Positions 15,918 to 24,951 of a stretch of DNA of 64,000 bases are shown here, one piece after another. Positions within the stretch are counted from its first letter, which is position 1; every line of letters begins with the position of its first letter. The DNA comes from Streptomyces sp. 1331.2. Lineage in GTDB: Bacteria; Actinomycetota; Actinomycetes; Streptomycetales; Streptomycetaceae. The stretch lies in NCBI RefSeq assembly GCF_900199205.1, contig NZ_OBMJ01000002.1, positions 186,001-250,000 of the forward strand, in the 5' to 3' direction. The translations under genes and the position numbers were made by a program. The notes beneath the pieces were generated by a model. The model saw only the letters and a program-made list of their open reading frames with translations, made no database searches and was not told where the DNA came from.

Positions 15918-16844
15918 ATGGACCTCTCGCATCTCGGCGCGCCGCTCGGGCCGATGGTTCGCGTCCACGGCGGGTTCGCCAACCGGATGTACCGGCTCGA
16001 CACCGACCAAGGGTCGTTCGCGGTGAAGGAGTTGAACCTCGCCGACCGCCGCCGGCCGTATCGGGCCGAGGACGTGTTCAGGTTCGAGCGGGCGGCCTTC
16101 GCCGCCGGCATCCCGATGCCGGAGCCGATCTCGGCGAGCCACGACACGCTCGTTCACCGGTGGGTCGAGGGCGAGAAGGTGCCGGAGGCACCGGTGTCGG
16201 CGGCGTACGCGTTCGAGATCGGTGAGATCCTGGCGCGCCTCCACGCGCTCGACGTCGCGTGGACCGGTGCGCCGGTCGAGGAACCGGAAACGCCACGGGA
16301 CTGGCCCGAGCTCGCCGCGCGGGCGGTGGCGACCGGACAGCCGTGGGCCGACGAACTCGCCTCCCACGTCGAGACGTTCCTCGCGATCGCCCGCTTGGTC
16401 GACACCTGCGAACGGCCGGGCCCCGTGGTGCTGACCCACCGGGACGTCCAACCGTGGAACCTGCTCGCTCGCGAGGGCCGGCCGGTGGTGCTCGACTGGG
16501 AGCTCTCCGGGATGCTCGACCTGTCCGGCGAGCTCGGCTCGACCGCGCTGAGCCTCGCGAAAGGGCCTGGCTTCGACGACATCAGGCCCGCCGTCTTCCG
16601 TTCGGTCCTCGACGGCTACGTCGCGGGCGGCGGAGCGCTGCCGCCGTCAGGTCCGAGCTGGTTCGTGTACATGGTCGGCGGCTGGCTGGGGCACACGAGG
16701 TGGAACATCCTCCGGTGCCTCGCCGGAGTCGAGGCGAGCACCGGCCCCGACCTCGCCCTGTCGCACGAGTCCGCGCGCAACGGCGTGCGCGGCCTCCCCG
16801 ACCTGTACGGCCGGCTCCCGGAACTTGAGGCGCTGCTCCTGTGA
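15918..16844 (+). CDS. Aminoglycoside/choline-kinase-like phosphotransferase
   Basis: A 308-residue protein with the APH kinase fold: N-lobe with FAVKEL (Lys37 likely contacts ATP), hinge HRWVEGEKVP, catalytic loop HRDVQPWN at 174-181 (Asp176, Asn181) and the metal-binding LDWE (Asp193). Members phosphorylate small hydroxyl substrates, including aminoglycosides, homoserine or choline; the substrate here cannot be told. It is flanked by a convergent gene, so it is probably monocistronic. No clear GGAGG precedes the ATG at 15918, which may be leaderless or weakly translated. Confidence 0.8.
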   Translation: MDLSHLGAPLGPMVRVHGGFANRMYRLDTDQGSFAVKELNLADRRRPYRAEDVFRFERAAFAAGIPMPEPISASHDTLVHRWVEGEKVPEAPVSAAYAFEIGEILARLHALDVAWTGAPVEEPETPRDWPELAARAVATGQPWADELASHVETFLAIARLVDTCERPGPVVLTHRDVQPWNLLAREGRPVVLDWELSGMLDLSGELGSTALSLAKGPGFDDIRPAVFRSVLDGYVAGGGALPPSGPSWFVYMVGGWLGHTRWNILRCLAGVEASTGPDLALSHESARNGVRGLPDLYGRLPELEALLL

Positions 16845-16891
16845 CAGCCACCCGTGTGCATGTGGGCGGAACGAATCACCGGAGCACCCGA

Positions 16892-17485
16892 TCACCTGAT
16901 CACGAACGCCGGAAGGGCCGCCTCCTCGACATCGCGGGGCAGGCCGAGGCCGAACCGGGCCTCGATCACCGCCAGGGTGGCCCGTTCGGCGTCCTCGCCG
17001 TCCTCCCCCTCCGGGCGGGCGGACTCGCCGTCCGGGCGGAGCACGCCGGCCCGGACCAGCTCCTCCAGCAGGAAGTCCGGCTGCGAGCCCCACCGCCACA
17101 CCTCCTCGCCGAGGCCGAAGGAACAGACGGCCACCCCGTCCCTGGCGTAGGCGAACTGCCGCGGCGGATGGTCCGGCTGAGGGTCCAGCCGGACGGCCTC
17201 CACCCCGCCCCGCGAGACCTCGGCCAGCCGCTCCACCCCGCCGGGTATGCCGTACTCCAGGGCGAACGACCACCCCTGGTAGGCCCCGACCCGCACCACG
17301 GACTCGTCATCCGTTCCGTCGTCCATGACGACGCCCCACGCCTGCGCCCCCGTCACCGGCGACGGCACGGACCCGGCCACGCCGCCCATCCGCACCGCGA
17401 GCTCCCCCGGCGTGACACCACGGGCGAACACGACGCCGAAATACCACTCCTCACCCTCGACCAGCCACCGAAGCCCGTCCCCCAT
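16892..17485 (-). CDS. DUF6461-like protein
   Basis: A 197-residue soluble protein with the pattern of the actinobacterial DUF6461 family: WYFGVVFARGVTPGELAVRMG near the start, WGVVMDDGT and a Trp-rich middle. Function unknown. I chose ATG at 17485 because GGAGGGAG lies 7 bases before it; the frame is open 39 bp further upstream. The family often occurs as single genes and as part of immunity-like neighbourhoods, but no toxin is visible here. Confidence 0.65.
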   Translation of the reverse strand: MGDGLRWLVEGEEWYFGVVFARGVTPGELAVRMGGVAGSVPSPVTGAQAWGVVMDDGTDDESVVRVGAYQGWSFALEYGIPGGVERLAEVSRGGVEAVRLDPQPDHPPRQFAYARDGVAVCSFGLGEEVWRWGSQPDFLLEELVRAGVLRPDGESARPEGEDGEDAERATLAVIEARFGLGLPRDVEEAALPAFVIR

Positions 17486-17730
17486 GACTCGGCTCCCTCC
17501 CTGCTCCCTGCGCACGCAGGCCACAGTACCCGCGCATCCGGACTGCCGGCCTGGACGTGCGGTGAAGGCGAGCGCGACGTGAAACCTCGCCGCGCCCGAT
17601 CAGCGAACGGCTTCCCCGACCCGGCGCATGAGAGCGGATCTCAGAGGGCGGGACCAACATGATGTCCGTTTCTCGCTTTCGGTCGGGGCAGGGGGCTGGT
17701 CGTGGGCGATGCCGGTACGACCGGCCGTGA

Positions 17731-17862
17731 CGCCGTGACGCCTCCGGCGCCAGTTGCCCGGAGGGGCAGCGGGGCGAGTACAACCTGTTCCGGACCGCGG
17801 GACGGCAGTTCCACGAGCACATCCAGTGGCTGACGACGGAGAGCGAGAACCAGAACTACTGA
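17731..17862 (+). pseudogene. 3' end of an unrecognised gene (no start)
   Basis: Between two stops lies a 43-codon stretch with good third-position GC bias ending in ESENQNY and a stop; it contains RGEYNLFRTAGRQFHEH and IQWLTTES. It has no start codon or ribosome binding site and an in-frame stop at 17728-17730. It reads like the C-terminus of a lost protein. I do not recognise the family. The rest of the 435-bp gap (17486-17920) shows no coding signal. Confidence 0.3.
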
Positions 17863-17920
17863 AACCGTCGCCGACAAAACCCCGTTGTCCGCTGTTCGAG
17901 CCCCGTGAGAGCATCGCCGA

Positions 17921-19186
17921 ATGGCAGGTACGCACCGTTCGACGGACACGCCGGAGCTGACAGAAGCCCGCATCGAGGATGCGAGCACCATCCTGGTCGC
18001 GCCCTCGGCGCTTCAGGACGCCGACGTGGTCCGGGACTTCTTCGGGTCCGTCATCACGCCCGAGGAGCTTGCCTCCGGTTCGCCTTCGCCCGACCTCGCG
18101 CAGAAGACCGTCTACCTGTGCGGCGACATCTCCGGGATCGACCGTCGCCGACTGCCGGCGGCTGCCCGGGTGTTCGTCGTCCGGGAGCTCTCGCACGGCT
18201 ACCGCGAGGACGCCGGCGATCCCTGGACCGTGGTCGACCTCGGCCGGGTTCCGGTCCGGGTGCACGGTGTCGGCGTGTACTACCACCGCTTCTTCGGGCT
18301 CGACGGCGATTTCTTCGGACGGATCCGCGCGGAGCACGAGTTCCAGTCCCTGACGGAGTCCACCAAGCCCGGGACGGCCCACCGCAGCGGAATCTACCTG
18401 ACGCCCGTCACACAGGACGGTGACGAACTGCACTTCCGCCTGCTGCGGTGCTCCACGAACCTCTCGGGGCCGACCGAGAACTTCGGCCCGACCGACACGA
18501 GCATCGTCGAGGACCTGAACCGCGAGGCCGCCGCGGTCTTCCGGAACCACGCGCCGCTGAACCACGTCCTCGCCCAGACCTACCACAACACCCGTGCCAC
18601 GACCGAGCGCAAGCAGTCCAAGGCCAGGATCTCGGCCCACGCCGACAAGACCAAGGACATGCCCGTCAACGGCATCATGGCCTTCTGCACCTTCTACGAC
18701 GGGCTCGACAGGCTGCAGCCCCTGGCCGGAGACGCCTTCGACCACGGCGTGAAGGGCGTCAGCGGGCTGACCAGGCTCCGGTTCCGTCTCAAGGATTCGG
18801 CCGAGGAGATCGAGGGACACGACGGCGGCGTACTCCCCGCGCAGTTCACCGTGACCCTCCACCCCGGCTCCGTGTTCTTCATGCCGCTGTCCACCAACCG
18901 CCTCTACACCCACGAGATCCGGCCCTCGGCGCTGGACGCCGAGTTGCTGCCGACCCGGCTGGGGTACGTGGTGCGCTGTTCGAACACCGAAGCCGTGCAC
19001 AAGGACGGCCGGACGTTCCTCAAGAGCGCCGGAGGGCTGGTGGAGCTGGAGCCGCCCACGCAGGGCGGGATGGACGAGCTGCGCCGGCGGTACGCCGAGG
19101 AGAACAGGTCCTCGTCCTTCGTCGACTACGGCGACGAATTCCTCTTCAGCATGAACGCCGGAGACTACGTTGCCCCCCGCGCCTAG
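17921..19186 (+). CDS. AlkB-like 2-oxoglutarate/Fe(II) oxygenase-like protein A
   Basis: A 421-residue protein I do not recognise as a named family. The C-terminal half has the spacing of a double-stranded beta-helix 2OG-Fe(II) oxygenase: TYHNTRATTER, then AHAD with His240-x-Asp242, a distal His331 in LYTHEI, and Arg352 in VVRCSN, about 20 residues after His331 as in AlkB proteins. The first 200 residues (with VYLCGDISG, VRVHGVGVYYHRFFG and HFRLLRC) form a separate domain without a clear match. The stop overlaps the start of the next gene by 17 bp; that gene has the same metal motif. The ATG at 17921 has only a weak ribosome binding site; a GTG at 17905 is out of frame. Confidence 0.6.
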   Translation: MAGTHRSTDTPELTEARIEDASTILVAPSALQDADVVRDFFGSVITPEELASGSPSPDLAQKTVYLCGDISGIDRRRLPAAARVFVVRELSHGYREDAGDPWTVVDLGRVPVRVHGVGVYYHRFFGLDGDFFGRIRAEHEFQSLTESTKPGTAHRSGIYLTPVTQDGDELHFRLLRCSTNLSGPTENFGPTDTSIVEDLNREAAAVFRNHAPLNHVLAQTYHNTRATTERKQSKARISAHADKTKDMPVNGIMAFCTFYDGLDRLQPLAGDAFDHGVKGVSGLTRLRFRLKDSAEEIEGHDGGVLPAQFTVTLHPGSVFFMPLSTNRLYTHEIRPSALDAELLPTRLGYVVRCSNTEAVHKDGRTFLKSAGGLVELEPPTQGGMDELRRRYAEENRSSSFVDYGDEFLFSMNAGDYVAPRA

Positions 19187-19940
19187 GATCTCGGACGAAG
19201 TCCGTTCGTACGCCCTGCCGGCCGAAGCGGACATCTTCGCGGAGCTGTCCGCGTCGGTCCACTGGGAGGACGTGGGAAAGGGCCGGCGAGGCGCCGTACT
19301 CACCAGGGCCGACGAGTCGGACGGGGTGCCCCTCGTCCGTACCACCACGCGGTACGGCAGCCCGGCCCAGCGTTTCCGGGCGGTCCACGAACGGCTCGCA
19401 CAGCGGATCCAGGAACACGCGGGGCTCTCGGTCGGCTTCAACAACGCCCTCATCGAGACCTACACGAACGCCTACACCACCATGGGCGCCCATTCCGACC
19501 AGGCCCTCGACCTGGCCGACGACTCGTTCATCGCCGTCTTCTCCTGCTACCGGAATCCCGAAGCGGGCCCGCCGAGGAAGCTGATCTTCGAACCGAAGGA
19601 GTCCGACGGCGAGAAGTTCGAGATCCCCCTCACCCACCACGGTGTCGTCGCGTTCTCCGTCGACACCAATCGGCGACTGCGGCACAGGATCGTCCTGGAC
19701 GGGCCCGACCGGGCGGCGGACAACCAGTGGCTGGGCGTGACCTTTCGGACGTCGAAGACCCTGGTTCGCTTTCGCGACGGACAGGCACACCTCCCGCAGG
19801 GCGCGCGCCTGGTGTCGGCCGACGACGAGCAGAGCCGCGAGTTCTACCGGCTCCGACGCCGTGAGAACCGGGAAACGGACTTCACCTACCCACCGCTGAC
19901 GTACACCGTCAGCGAGAGCGATCTGATGCCGCCCGTGTGA
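19170..19940 (+). CDS. AlkB-like 2-oxoglutarate/Fe(II) oxygenase-like protein B
   Basis: A 256-residue protein with a compact 2OG-Fe(II) oxygenase pattern: FNNALIETYTNAYTTMGAHSD gives Tyr98 and His108-x-Asp110; the distal His172 lies in LRHRI; Arg193 in GVTFRTSKT is placed to bind 2-oxoglutarate. The order Y-HxD-H-R and the 60-residue gap resemble the AlkB superfamily. TTG start with GGAG 6 bases upstream, overlapping the 3' end of the previous gene, so expression is coupled. The pair may form a hetero-oligomer acting on nucleic acid or protein; substrate unknown. The N-terminal AlkB nucleotide-lid residues cannot be assigned by eye. Confidence 0.62.
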   Translation: MPPAPRISDEVRSYALPAEADIFAELSASVHWEDVGKGRRGAVLTRADESDGVPLVRTTTRYGSPAQRFRAVHERLAQRIQEHAGLSVGFNNALIETYTNAYTTMGAHSDQALDLADDSFIAVFSCYRNPEAGPPRKLIFEPKESDGEKFEIPLTHHGVVAFSVDTNRRLRHRIVLDGPDRAADNQWLGVTFRTSKTLVRFRDGQAHLPQGARLVSADDEQSREFYRLRRRENRETDFTYPPLTYTVSESDLMPPV

Positions 19941-20152
19941 CGGCCCGCTACCGGCGTGCGTGAGCAGGTCATGGCCGAGGCCGTCGCCCGGCACCTGTAT
20001 CTTGATCGCGTGCCGGGCCTGTCGGGTTCCCGTCCCGGGGTGTGGGGACGCGTGGAGTCCGGCCCGGCCGTCGGCCTCCCCGCGGGGGCCGGATGCTGTC
20101 GCCGGGGGGCGGGAAAGACCTCGACCCAGAGCCGAACAGCCGCTCACCGTCC

Positions 20153-20176
20153 GTCTGTCGTCTGTCGTCTGTCGTC
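20153..20176. repeat. Tandem 7-bp repeat in the 5' leader of the DUF4190 gene
   Basis: GTCTGTC repeated three times plus a partial copy, ending at the ribosome binding site of the next gene. Such short repeats can vary in length by slippage and change spacing upstream of the start. Confidence 0.7.
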
Positions 20177-20187
20177 GAAGGATTCCC

Positions 20188-21195
20188 ATGACCGATTCCG
20201 TCCCGCCCGAGAGTCCGCGGCCCGCTGAGGAGCCGTCCGGCAGCGACCCGTGGGCGGCGCCGGCCGGTGCCGCCCCGGCCCTTGCCGCCGCACCGGCTCC
20301 CTCGGCCGCTCCCGCCGCCGCCCCCGCCCACGGCGCACCGTACTGGCCGCCGTACCCGGTGGCGGCGCCGGTGCCCCGCAACGGGCTGGGGACCGCGGCC
20401 ATGGTGCTGGGGATCGTCGGGGTGGTCCTGAGCCTGGCGGTGTTCCTGTTCTGGGTGTCCTGGATACCGGCCCTGCTTGCCCTGGTCTTCGGGGTCATCG
20501 GCGTCGGTCATGCGCGCAGGGGCGTGGCGACGAACCGGGGCATGGCGATCGCGGGCGTGGTCCTGGGCATCTCCGGGCTGCTGGTCTCGGTCGGCGCCGG
20601 GGTGTTCGTGGTGGCCCGAATCCAGGCGGTGCACGACGAGCGGCGGGCGGAGGCGGACGCCGCCCGGGCCCGTGCCGACGCCGCGATCGAGGCCGCCCGG
20701 CAGCGGGCGGTGAAGGAGAAGGAGCTGGCCGACGCCCAGCGGAAGAAGGCCGAGGCCGAGCAGGAGAAGGCGGCCGCGGACGAGCGGGCCCGGCGCCTGC
20801 CGTTCGGCCAGTCCTACACGTACGGTGACGGGCTGAAGGTCACGATGGCCGAGCCGGAGCCGTACGTCCCGCGCGGGACCGTCTACGACCTCCCCGAGAA
20901 CGCCACGATCGTCCAGGTGAAGATCACCGTCGTGAACACCGGCTCCGAGCAGGTCTCGCTCTACGGATCCGGCTCGCCCATCGTCAAGGACGCCAACGGC
21001 GCCCCCGTCTTCTCGCTGATCGACGGCAGCGGCCGGATGAAGGTCCTCGCCGGCTCGCTCGCCCCCGGCCAGGAGGCCACCGGCCTGTCCGCCTACGCCC
21101 TGCCGGCCGGCGCGGCCGACCGGTTCTCCGTCGAGTTCAGCTACGGCAACGGGCTGCAGCGCAAGAACGTCCTCTGGTCCGGCCCCTCCCACTGA
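20188..21195 (+). CDS. DUF4190/DUF4352-type membrane lipoprotein-like protein
   Basis: A 335-residue protein: Pro/Ala-rich N-terminal tail (1-62), a DUF4190 block of two membrane helices (about 66-135, GLGTAAMVLGIVGVVLS split and GMAIAGVVLGISG), a charged coiled coil rich in Ala, Glu and Lys (about 145-205), and an extracellular beta domain of the DUF4352 (telokin-like) type (about 210-335, with VQVKITVVNTGSE). The arrangement places the C-terminal domain outside the cell. Start ATG at 20188 follows GAAGGATTCCC. Function unknown; common in Streptomyces. Confidence 0.82.
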   Translation: MTDSVPPESPRPAEEPSGSDPWAAPAGAAPALAAAPAPSAAPAAAPAHGAPYWPPYPVAAPVPRNGLGTAAMVLGIVGVVLSLAVFLFWVSWIPALLALVFGVIGVGHARRGVATNRGMAIAGVVLGISGLLVSVGAGVFVVARIQAVHDERRAEADAARARADAAIEAARQRAVKEKELADAQRKKAEAEQEKAAADERARRLPFGQSYTYGDGLKVTMAEPEPYVPRGTVYDLPENATIVQVKITVVNTGSEQVSLYGSGSPIVKDANGAPVFSLIDGSGRMKVLAGSLAPGQEATGLSAYALPAGAADRFSVEFSYGNGLQRKNVLWSGPSH

Positions 21196-21327
21196 TCCGG
21201 AACGACGGGCCCGACCCGTCCGGCGCAGCGCGGCGCGCGGGCCGGGCGGGTGGCTGCGATCTTCGGAGGGCACCCGGTGGCGCACACGGCGGCCCGGGCC
21301 CGTCGTCCCGAGACCGTGGAGGCCCGG

Positions 21328-22146
21328 ATGTGGCAGGCACCCCCCGCTCCCGTCAGCCGTGAATGGCTCCCGGTGCTGGACATGCCGGCGCCCGGCCCGC
21401 AGAACCGCTGGACGGTGCTGCTGCGCGCGCTGTTGCTGATCCCCCAGTTCGTGGTGGTGTGGGTGCTGTCGGTGGTGGCGTTCTTCGTCACGGTCATCGG
21501 CTGGTTCGGCGCGCTGGTGCTCGGCCGGCTGCCCGGCTTCGCCGCGGACTACCTGACCGCGTTCGTCCCGTACGAAACCCGCGTCACCGGGTACCTGATG
21601 CTCACCGTGGACCGCTACCCGCCGTTCCGCTTCCACGCCCCCGACCACCCGGTGCAGGTCGAGCTGCGGCCGGGGGAGCTGAACCGGCTCGCCGTCCTGT
21701 TCCGCATCGTCCTCGTCATCCCGGCCTCGATCGTGCAGGGCCTGGTGTACGCGGGGTGGTGGACGGTCGGCTTCGTCAGCTGGCTCGTGGTGCTGGTCCT
21801 CGGCCGGATGCCGCAGCCGCTGTACGAGGCGACGACCGCGATCCTGCGCTACCGGATGCGCTACGCCGCGTACCTGACGATGCTCTCCTCCGCCTACCCC
21901 AAGCGCCTGTTCGGCGAGGAGCCGGGCAGCGAGCCGGGCGGCCCGGTGTCGGCCACCCGACCGCTGGTGCTGGGCGGCGCCGGGCGCGGACTGCTCGTCC
22001 TCTTCATCCTGCTCGGCGTGGTGTCCTGGGTGACGAGCTCGGTCACCACCTCGGTGAACTCGGACGACGACGACAACGACGACGTCACCAACCCGACCCA
22101 GCACGTCGTCGGGCCCCTCGTCCCGGGCCCTGCGGAGCTCGGCTGA
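21328..22146 (+). CDS. DUF4389 membrane protein
   Basis: A 272-residue protein with the DUF4389 pattern: NRWTVLLRALLLIPQFVV, a second RIVLVIPASIVQGLVYAG segment, and PxPLYEATTAILRYRMRYAAYL. Three or four membrane segments are visible (about 35-75, 135-165, 215-240) and an Asp/Asn-rich tail follows the last one. Start ATG at 21328 follows GGAGG with 5 bases spacing; upstream in-frame codons lack a site. Role unknown; often near other membrane-envelope genes. Confidence 0.8.
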   Translation: MWQAPPAPVSREWLPVLDMPAPGPQNRWTVLLRALLLIPQFVVVWVLSVVAFFVTVIGWFGALVLGRLPGFAADYLTAFVPYETRVTGYLMLTVDRYPPFRFHAPDHPVQVELRPGELNRLAVLFRIVLVIPASIVQGLVYAGWWTVGFVSWLVVLVLGRMPQPLYEATTAILRYRMRYAAYLTMLSSAYPKRLFGEEPGSEPGGPVSATRPLVLGGAGRGLLVLFILLGVVSWVTSSVTTSVNSDDDDNDDVTNPTQHVVGPLVPGPAELG

Positions 22147-22167
22147 CGGCTTCGCTACGCTGACCGG

Positions 22168-22629
22168 GTGACAGACAAGCTGGTGAACCGTTACCGCCAG
22201 GCCGTGGAACCGCTCCTGGTGCCGGGCGAGCAGTTGCAGGACGTGGCGACCGTCATTCCGGTGGCGGGGGCCAAGGGCCTGGGGGACGGCGCGGGCGCCA
22301 AGATCGGCAACAAGCTGGGGCGCATCGGCGCGGTCTCGGGCGAGACGGGCAGCCTGGCGCACGGCTTCCCCACCGGCGCCGGCACGGCGATCCACAAACT
22401 GCTCATGGTCACCGACCGGCGGGTCGCGTTCGTCTCGGCGGCCGACATCCGGCGGGCGGGCGAGGTGCTGTGGCACGTCCCGCGCCACCTGGTCACCCGG
22501 ATCGAACGCCGCCCGAGGTTCCAGGCGATGGCCCGCTTCCGCCTCCACTTCGCCGACGGCTCGGCCGTCTCGGCCTACACCCTGCGCCGGCGCACCATCG
22601 AGTCCCTGGCCGACCGCCTGGGGCGGTAG
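22168..22629 (+). CDS. Small PH-like (YokE-type) protein
   Basis: A 153-residue soluble protein. The N-terminus resembles a short helix followed by VEPLLVPGEQLQDVATV, and the C-terminal 80 residues (KLLMVTDRRVAFVSA, VLWHVPRHLVTRIERRP, RFRLHFADGSAV) have the alternating strands of bacterial PH-like domains. GTG start 21 bp after the DUF4389 stop, so the two genes are probably co-transcribed. Function unknown. Confidence 0.6.
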   Translation: MTDKLVNRYRQAVEPLLVPGEQLQDVATVIPVAGAKGLGDGAGAKIGNKLGRIGAVSGETGSLAHGFPTGAGTAIHKLLMVTDRRVAFVSAADIRRAGEVLWHVPRHLVTRIERRPRFQAMARFRLHFADGSAVSAYTLRRRTIESLADRLGR

Positions 22630-22780
22630 ACACGTGGCCCGTCCGGATGGCCCACTGCTTCGGCCTGGGCCCACTGTCGCTCGCCGACTACGCCCTCACC
22701 TTCCACCCGGCCACGGCGCTGCTGGTGAACTGCGCGAGCGTCTGACCACCCTGTCCATCCCGGCGTAGGAAGAGATCCCC

Positions 22781-23152
22781 ATGCCCGAGCAGGACCGCGT
22801 CATCCAGATCCGCCGCCCCTACCTCGACCTGATCGCCGACGGCACCAAGACGATCGAAGTCCGCGTCGGCTACTCGAGCATGCGCCGGATCCACCCCGGC
22901 CAGGCCCTGGTCTTCGAGTCCGGCGGGGCCCGCTGCCGCACCCAGGTCGTGAAGGTCGCCGAGTACCCGACCTTCGAGGCGATGCTCGACGCCGAGGACA
23001 ACGAGGCGATCGGCAGCGAGGGCATGGACCGGGCCGAACTCCTCGCCGCCTGCAGCGAGATCTACCCGCCGGAGAAGGAAGCGCTCGGCGTCCTCGCGAT
23101 CCACCTGCAGCTCGCCCCTGCCACCGAAGGCGATGTCGCGCGCCGACAGTGA
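22781..23152 (+). CDS. ASCH-domain protein
   Basis: A 123-residue protein with the ASCH (PUA-like RNA-binding) fold: IQIRRPYLDLIADGTKTIEVR at the N-terminus holds the typical Lys-Thr-x-Glu-x-Arg segment, followed by GQALVFESGG and a helix FEAMLDAEDNEAIG. ASCH proteins bind RNA or act as nucleoside-modifying enzymes; some hydrolyse N4-acetylcytidine. Start ATG is preceded by AGGAAGAGAT. The 150-bp gap before it has an open frame without support. Confidence 0.8.
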   Translation: MPEQDRVIQIRRPYLDLIADGTKTIEVRVGYSSMRRIHPGQALVFESGGARCRTQVVKVAEYPTFEAMLDAEDNEAIGSEGMDRAELLAACSEIYPPEKEALGVLAIHLQLAPATEGDVARRQ

Positions 23153-23175
23153 CCGTGCAGGAGCGCCCGGGGCCA

Positions 23176-24951
23176 TCAGGGGATGCGCTGCCCGCGCTGC
23201 CGTAGGGCGGGGCGGCGGCCGGTGAGGGCGTCGAGGGCCAGGACCGTGCCCTTGGCGGTGGTCGCGTACACCACGCCGTCCGCGTGGACGGGGCGGCTGC
23301 CGGGGGCGTCGAGGGTGCGGCGCCAGTGCACCGTGCCGGTGGTGGGGTCGAGCCGCAGCAGCACGCGGCGGCGGGGCCCGGTGACCACCCAGGCGTCGGA
23401 GCCGCTGACGGTGACGGCGGAAGCCCCGTGGGGGCCGGGCAGGTGCCAGCGGCGCATGCCGGTGGTGCGGTCGAGGGCGTGGACGCCGGTGCCGAAGTCG
23501 GCGACGAGGATGAGGTCGTGGGTCACGGCCGGGCTGTGGTCGATCGCGGTGCCGCCGACCTCGGCGCCCCAGCGCTGCCTGCCGGTGGCCGCGTCGAAGG
23601 CGTGGGCCAGGCCGCCGCCGGTGCCGAGGTAGACGGTGCCGTCGGCGACGCTCGGCGCGCACAGGGCGAGGTAGCGTTCGGCATTGTCGTCGTACCAGAC
23701 CCGCTCGCCGTCCTCCGTCCGGTAGGCGCCCAACTGCCCTTTGACGCCCGTCACATGGACCAGGCCACCGGCCACGGTCGCCGCGGAGCAGGAGCCGTCG
23801 GGGAGGTGCTGCTGCCAGCGCGTCCGGCCGGTGCGCGCGTCGGTCGCGGTCAGGGTGCTGGAGCGGACGTGCTGCAGCCGGAACTCCGATGTGGTCACGG
23901 TGTAGACCACGCCGTCGGCGACGGTGGGCGCGGCGCAGGTGCCGACGCGGGTGCTCCAGCGCTCGGCGCCGTCGGTGGCGTCGAGCGCGCGCAGCAGGCC
24001 GTCCTCGCCGGTGAGGTAGACGGTGTCGCCCGCGACGGCGGGGGTGGTGGTCAGCCGGTCCTGGGCCTGGTGGCGCCAGCGGAGTCGGCCGGTGAGCGCG
24101 TCCAGGGCGTAGCAGTGCGGGCCGGCGGCCTGGTAGAGGGTTCCGGCGCGGACGGCGGGGGCGGAGCCGGGGCGTTCGGGCAGGCGGGTGCTCCAGGGGT
24201 GGAAGCCGGCGTGGCCGGGGCCGCCGCGGGCCGTGCTCGGGCCGGTGCTGGTGCCGGCGGGTCGGGGCGGCGCGGCAGCGGGTGCGACAGGCTTCCGCGT
24301 GAGGGACTGGTCGCCCCAGAGTGCCGGGTCGGCGAGGTCCACCAGCCGGGCCAGGGAACGCAGGACGGCCGGCGGGTTCTCGCCCGCCGCCGCAGGCCCC
24401 GGGTTCCCGGCGTAACAGAGCCAGCGGTCGTCCACCCGCCATTCCAGCCAGCGGCGGTCGTCGGCGTACTCCCGGACGGCGGGGGTGAGCAGGCGGGCGG
24501 CCAGGCCGGGGTCGGTGGTCTCGACCAGGTGGACGGCGTCGTACTCGGGGTCGCCGCTCTCGTACAGGTGGCGGCCGGGGGTCTCCAGGACGCGGCGGCG
24601 CAGCAGCGGCAGCAGGGTGTCGAGGGCCAGCGTGTGGCGGGCGACCGCCACCAGGGGCAGCGGGCAGGGGAGTTCGACCAGGTGAACGGTGCGTATGTCG
24701 CCGTCGGGCCCGCCGCCGACCAGGTCGAAGACGGTGACCCGGTGGCCGTCGAGCATGCCGGTGGCCGCGAAGCGGGCGTGGGACGCGGCGTCGCGGCCAC
24801 CTGCGCCGACGGGCACGGCTTCGTGCCAGCGCGCGGCGAGCTCCGGGCTCTCCTCGTGGAAGTCCCAGCCCTGTTCGGCCGCCAGGAGCTGCCGCTCGGC
24901 CCGGCGTCGGCGCAGCCCGGCCTGCCCGGTTCCGATTCCCCAACGAGCCAT
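23176..24951 (-). CDS. PQQ-binding-like beta-propeller protein
   Basis: A 591-residue protein. Residues about 190-591 contain at least seven repeats of the PQQ-enzyme/outer-membrane BamB-like blade, each with an A-x-D-x-x-T-G-x-x-x-W core (for example YALDALTGRLRW, RALDATDGAERW, HAFDAATGRQRW, HALDRTTGMRRW). The N-terminal 190 residues form a separate domain found in other Streptomyces proteins of unknown function. No signal peptide, so it is probably cytoplasmic and not a quinoprotein dehydrogenase. I chose ATG at 24951 because GGAGG lies 6 bases upstream; the frame is open 57 bp further. Confidence 0.78.
   Translation of the reverse strand: MARWGIGTGQAGLRRRRAERQLLAAEQGWDFHEESPELAARWHEAVPVGAGGRDAASHARFAATGMLDGHRVTVFDLVGGGPDGDIRTVHLVELPCPLPLVAVARHTLALDTLLPLLRRRVLETPGRHLYESGDPEYDAVHLVETTDPGLAARLLTPAVREYADDRRWLEWRVDDRWLCYAGNPGPAAAGENPPAVLRSLARLVDLADPALWGDQSLTRKPVAPAAAPPRPAGTSTGPSTARGGPGHAGFHPWSTRLPERPGSAPAVRAGTLYQAAGPHCYALDALTGRLRWRHQAQDRLTTTPAVAGDTVYLTGEDGLLRALDATDGAERWSTRVGTCAAPTVADGVVYTVTTSEFRLQHVRSSTLTATDARTGRTRWQQHLPDGSCSAATVAGGLVHVTGVKGQLGAYRTEDGERVWYDDNAERYLALCAPSVADGTVYLGTGGGLAHAFDAATGRQRWGAEVGGTAIDHSPAVTHDLILVADFGTGVHALDRTTGMRRWHLPGPHGASAVTVSGSDAWVVTGPRRRVLLRLDPTTGTVHWRRTLDAPGSRPVHADGVVYATTAKGTVLALDALTGRRPALRQRGQRIP

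Noticed and set aside
19969..22674. A 900-residue frame on the minus strand
   Set aside because: Shadow of three plus-strand genes; His/Arg/Gln-rich with no domain.
22630..22780. Possible short gene ending ALLVNCASV or ERLTTLSIPA
   Set aside because: No start with a binding site and no known motif; may be a remnant but evidence is too weak.
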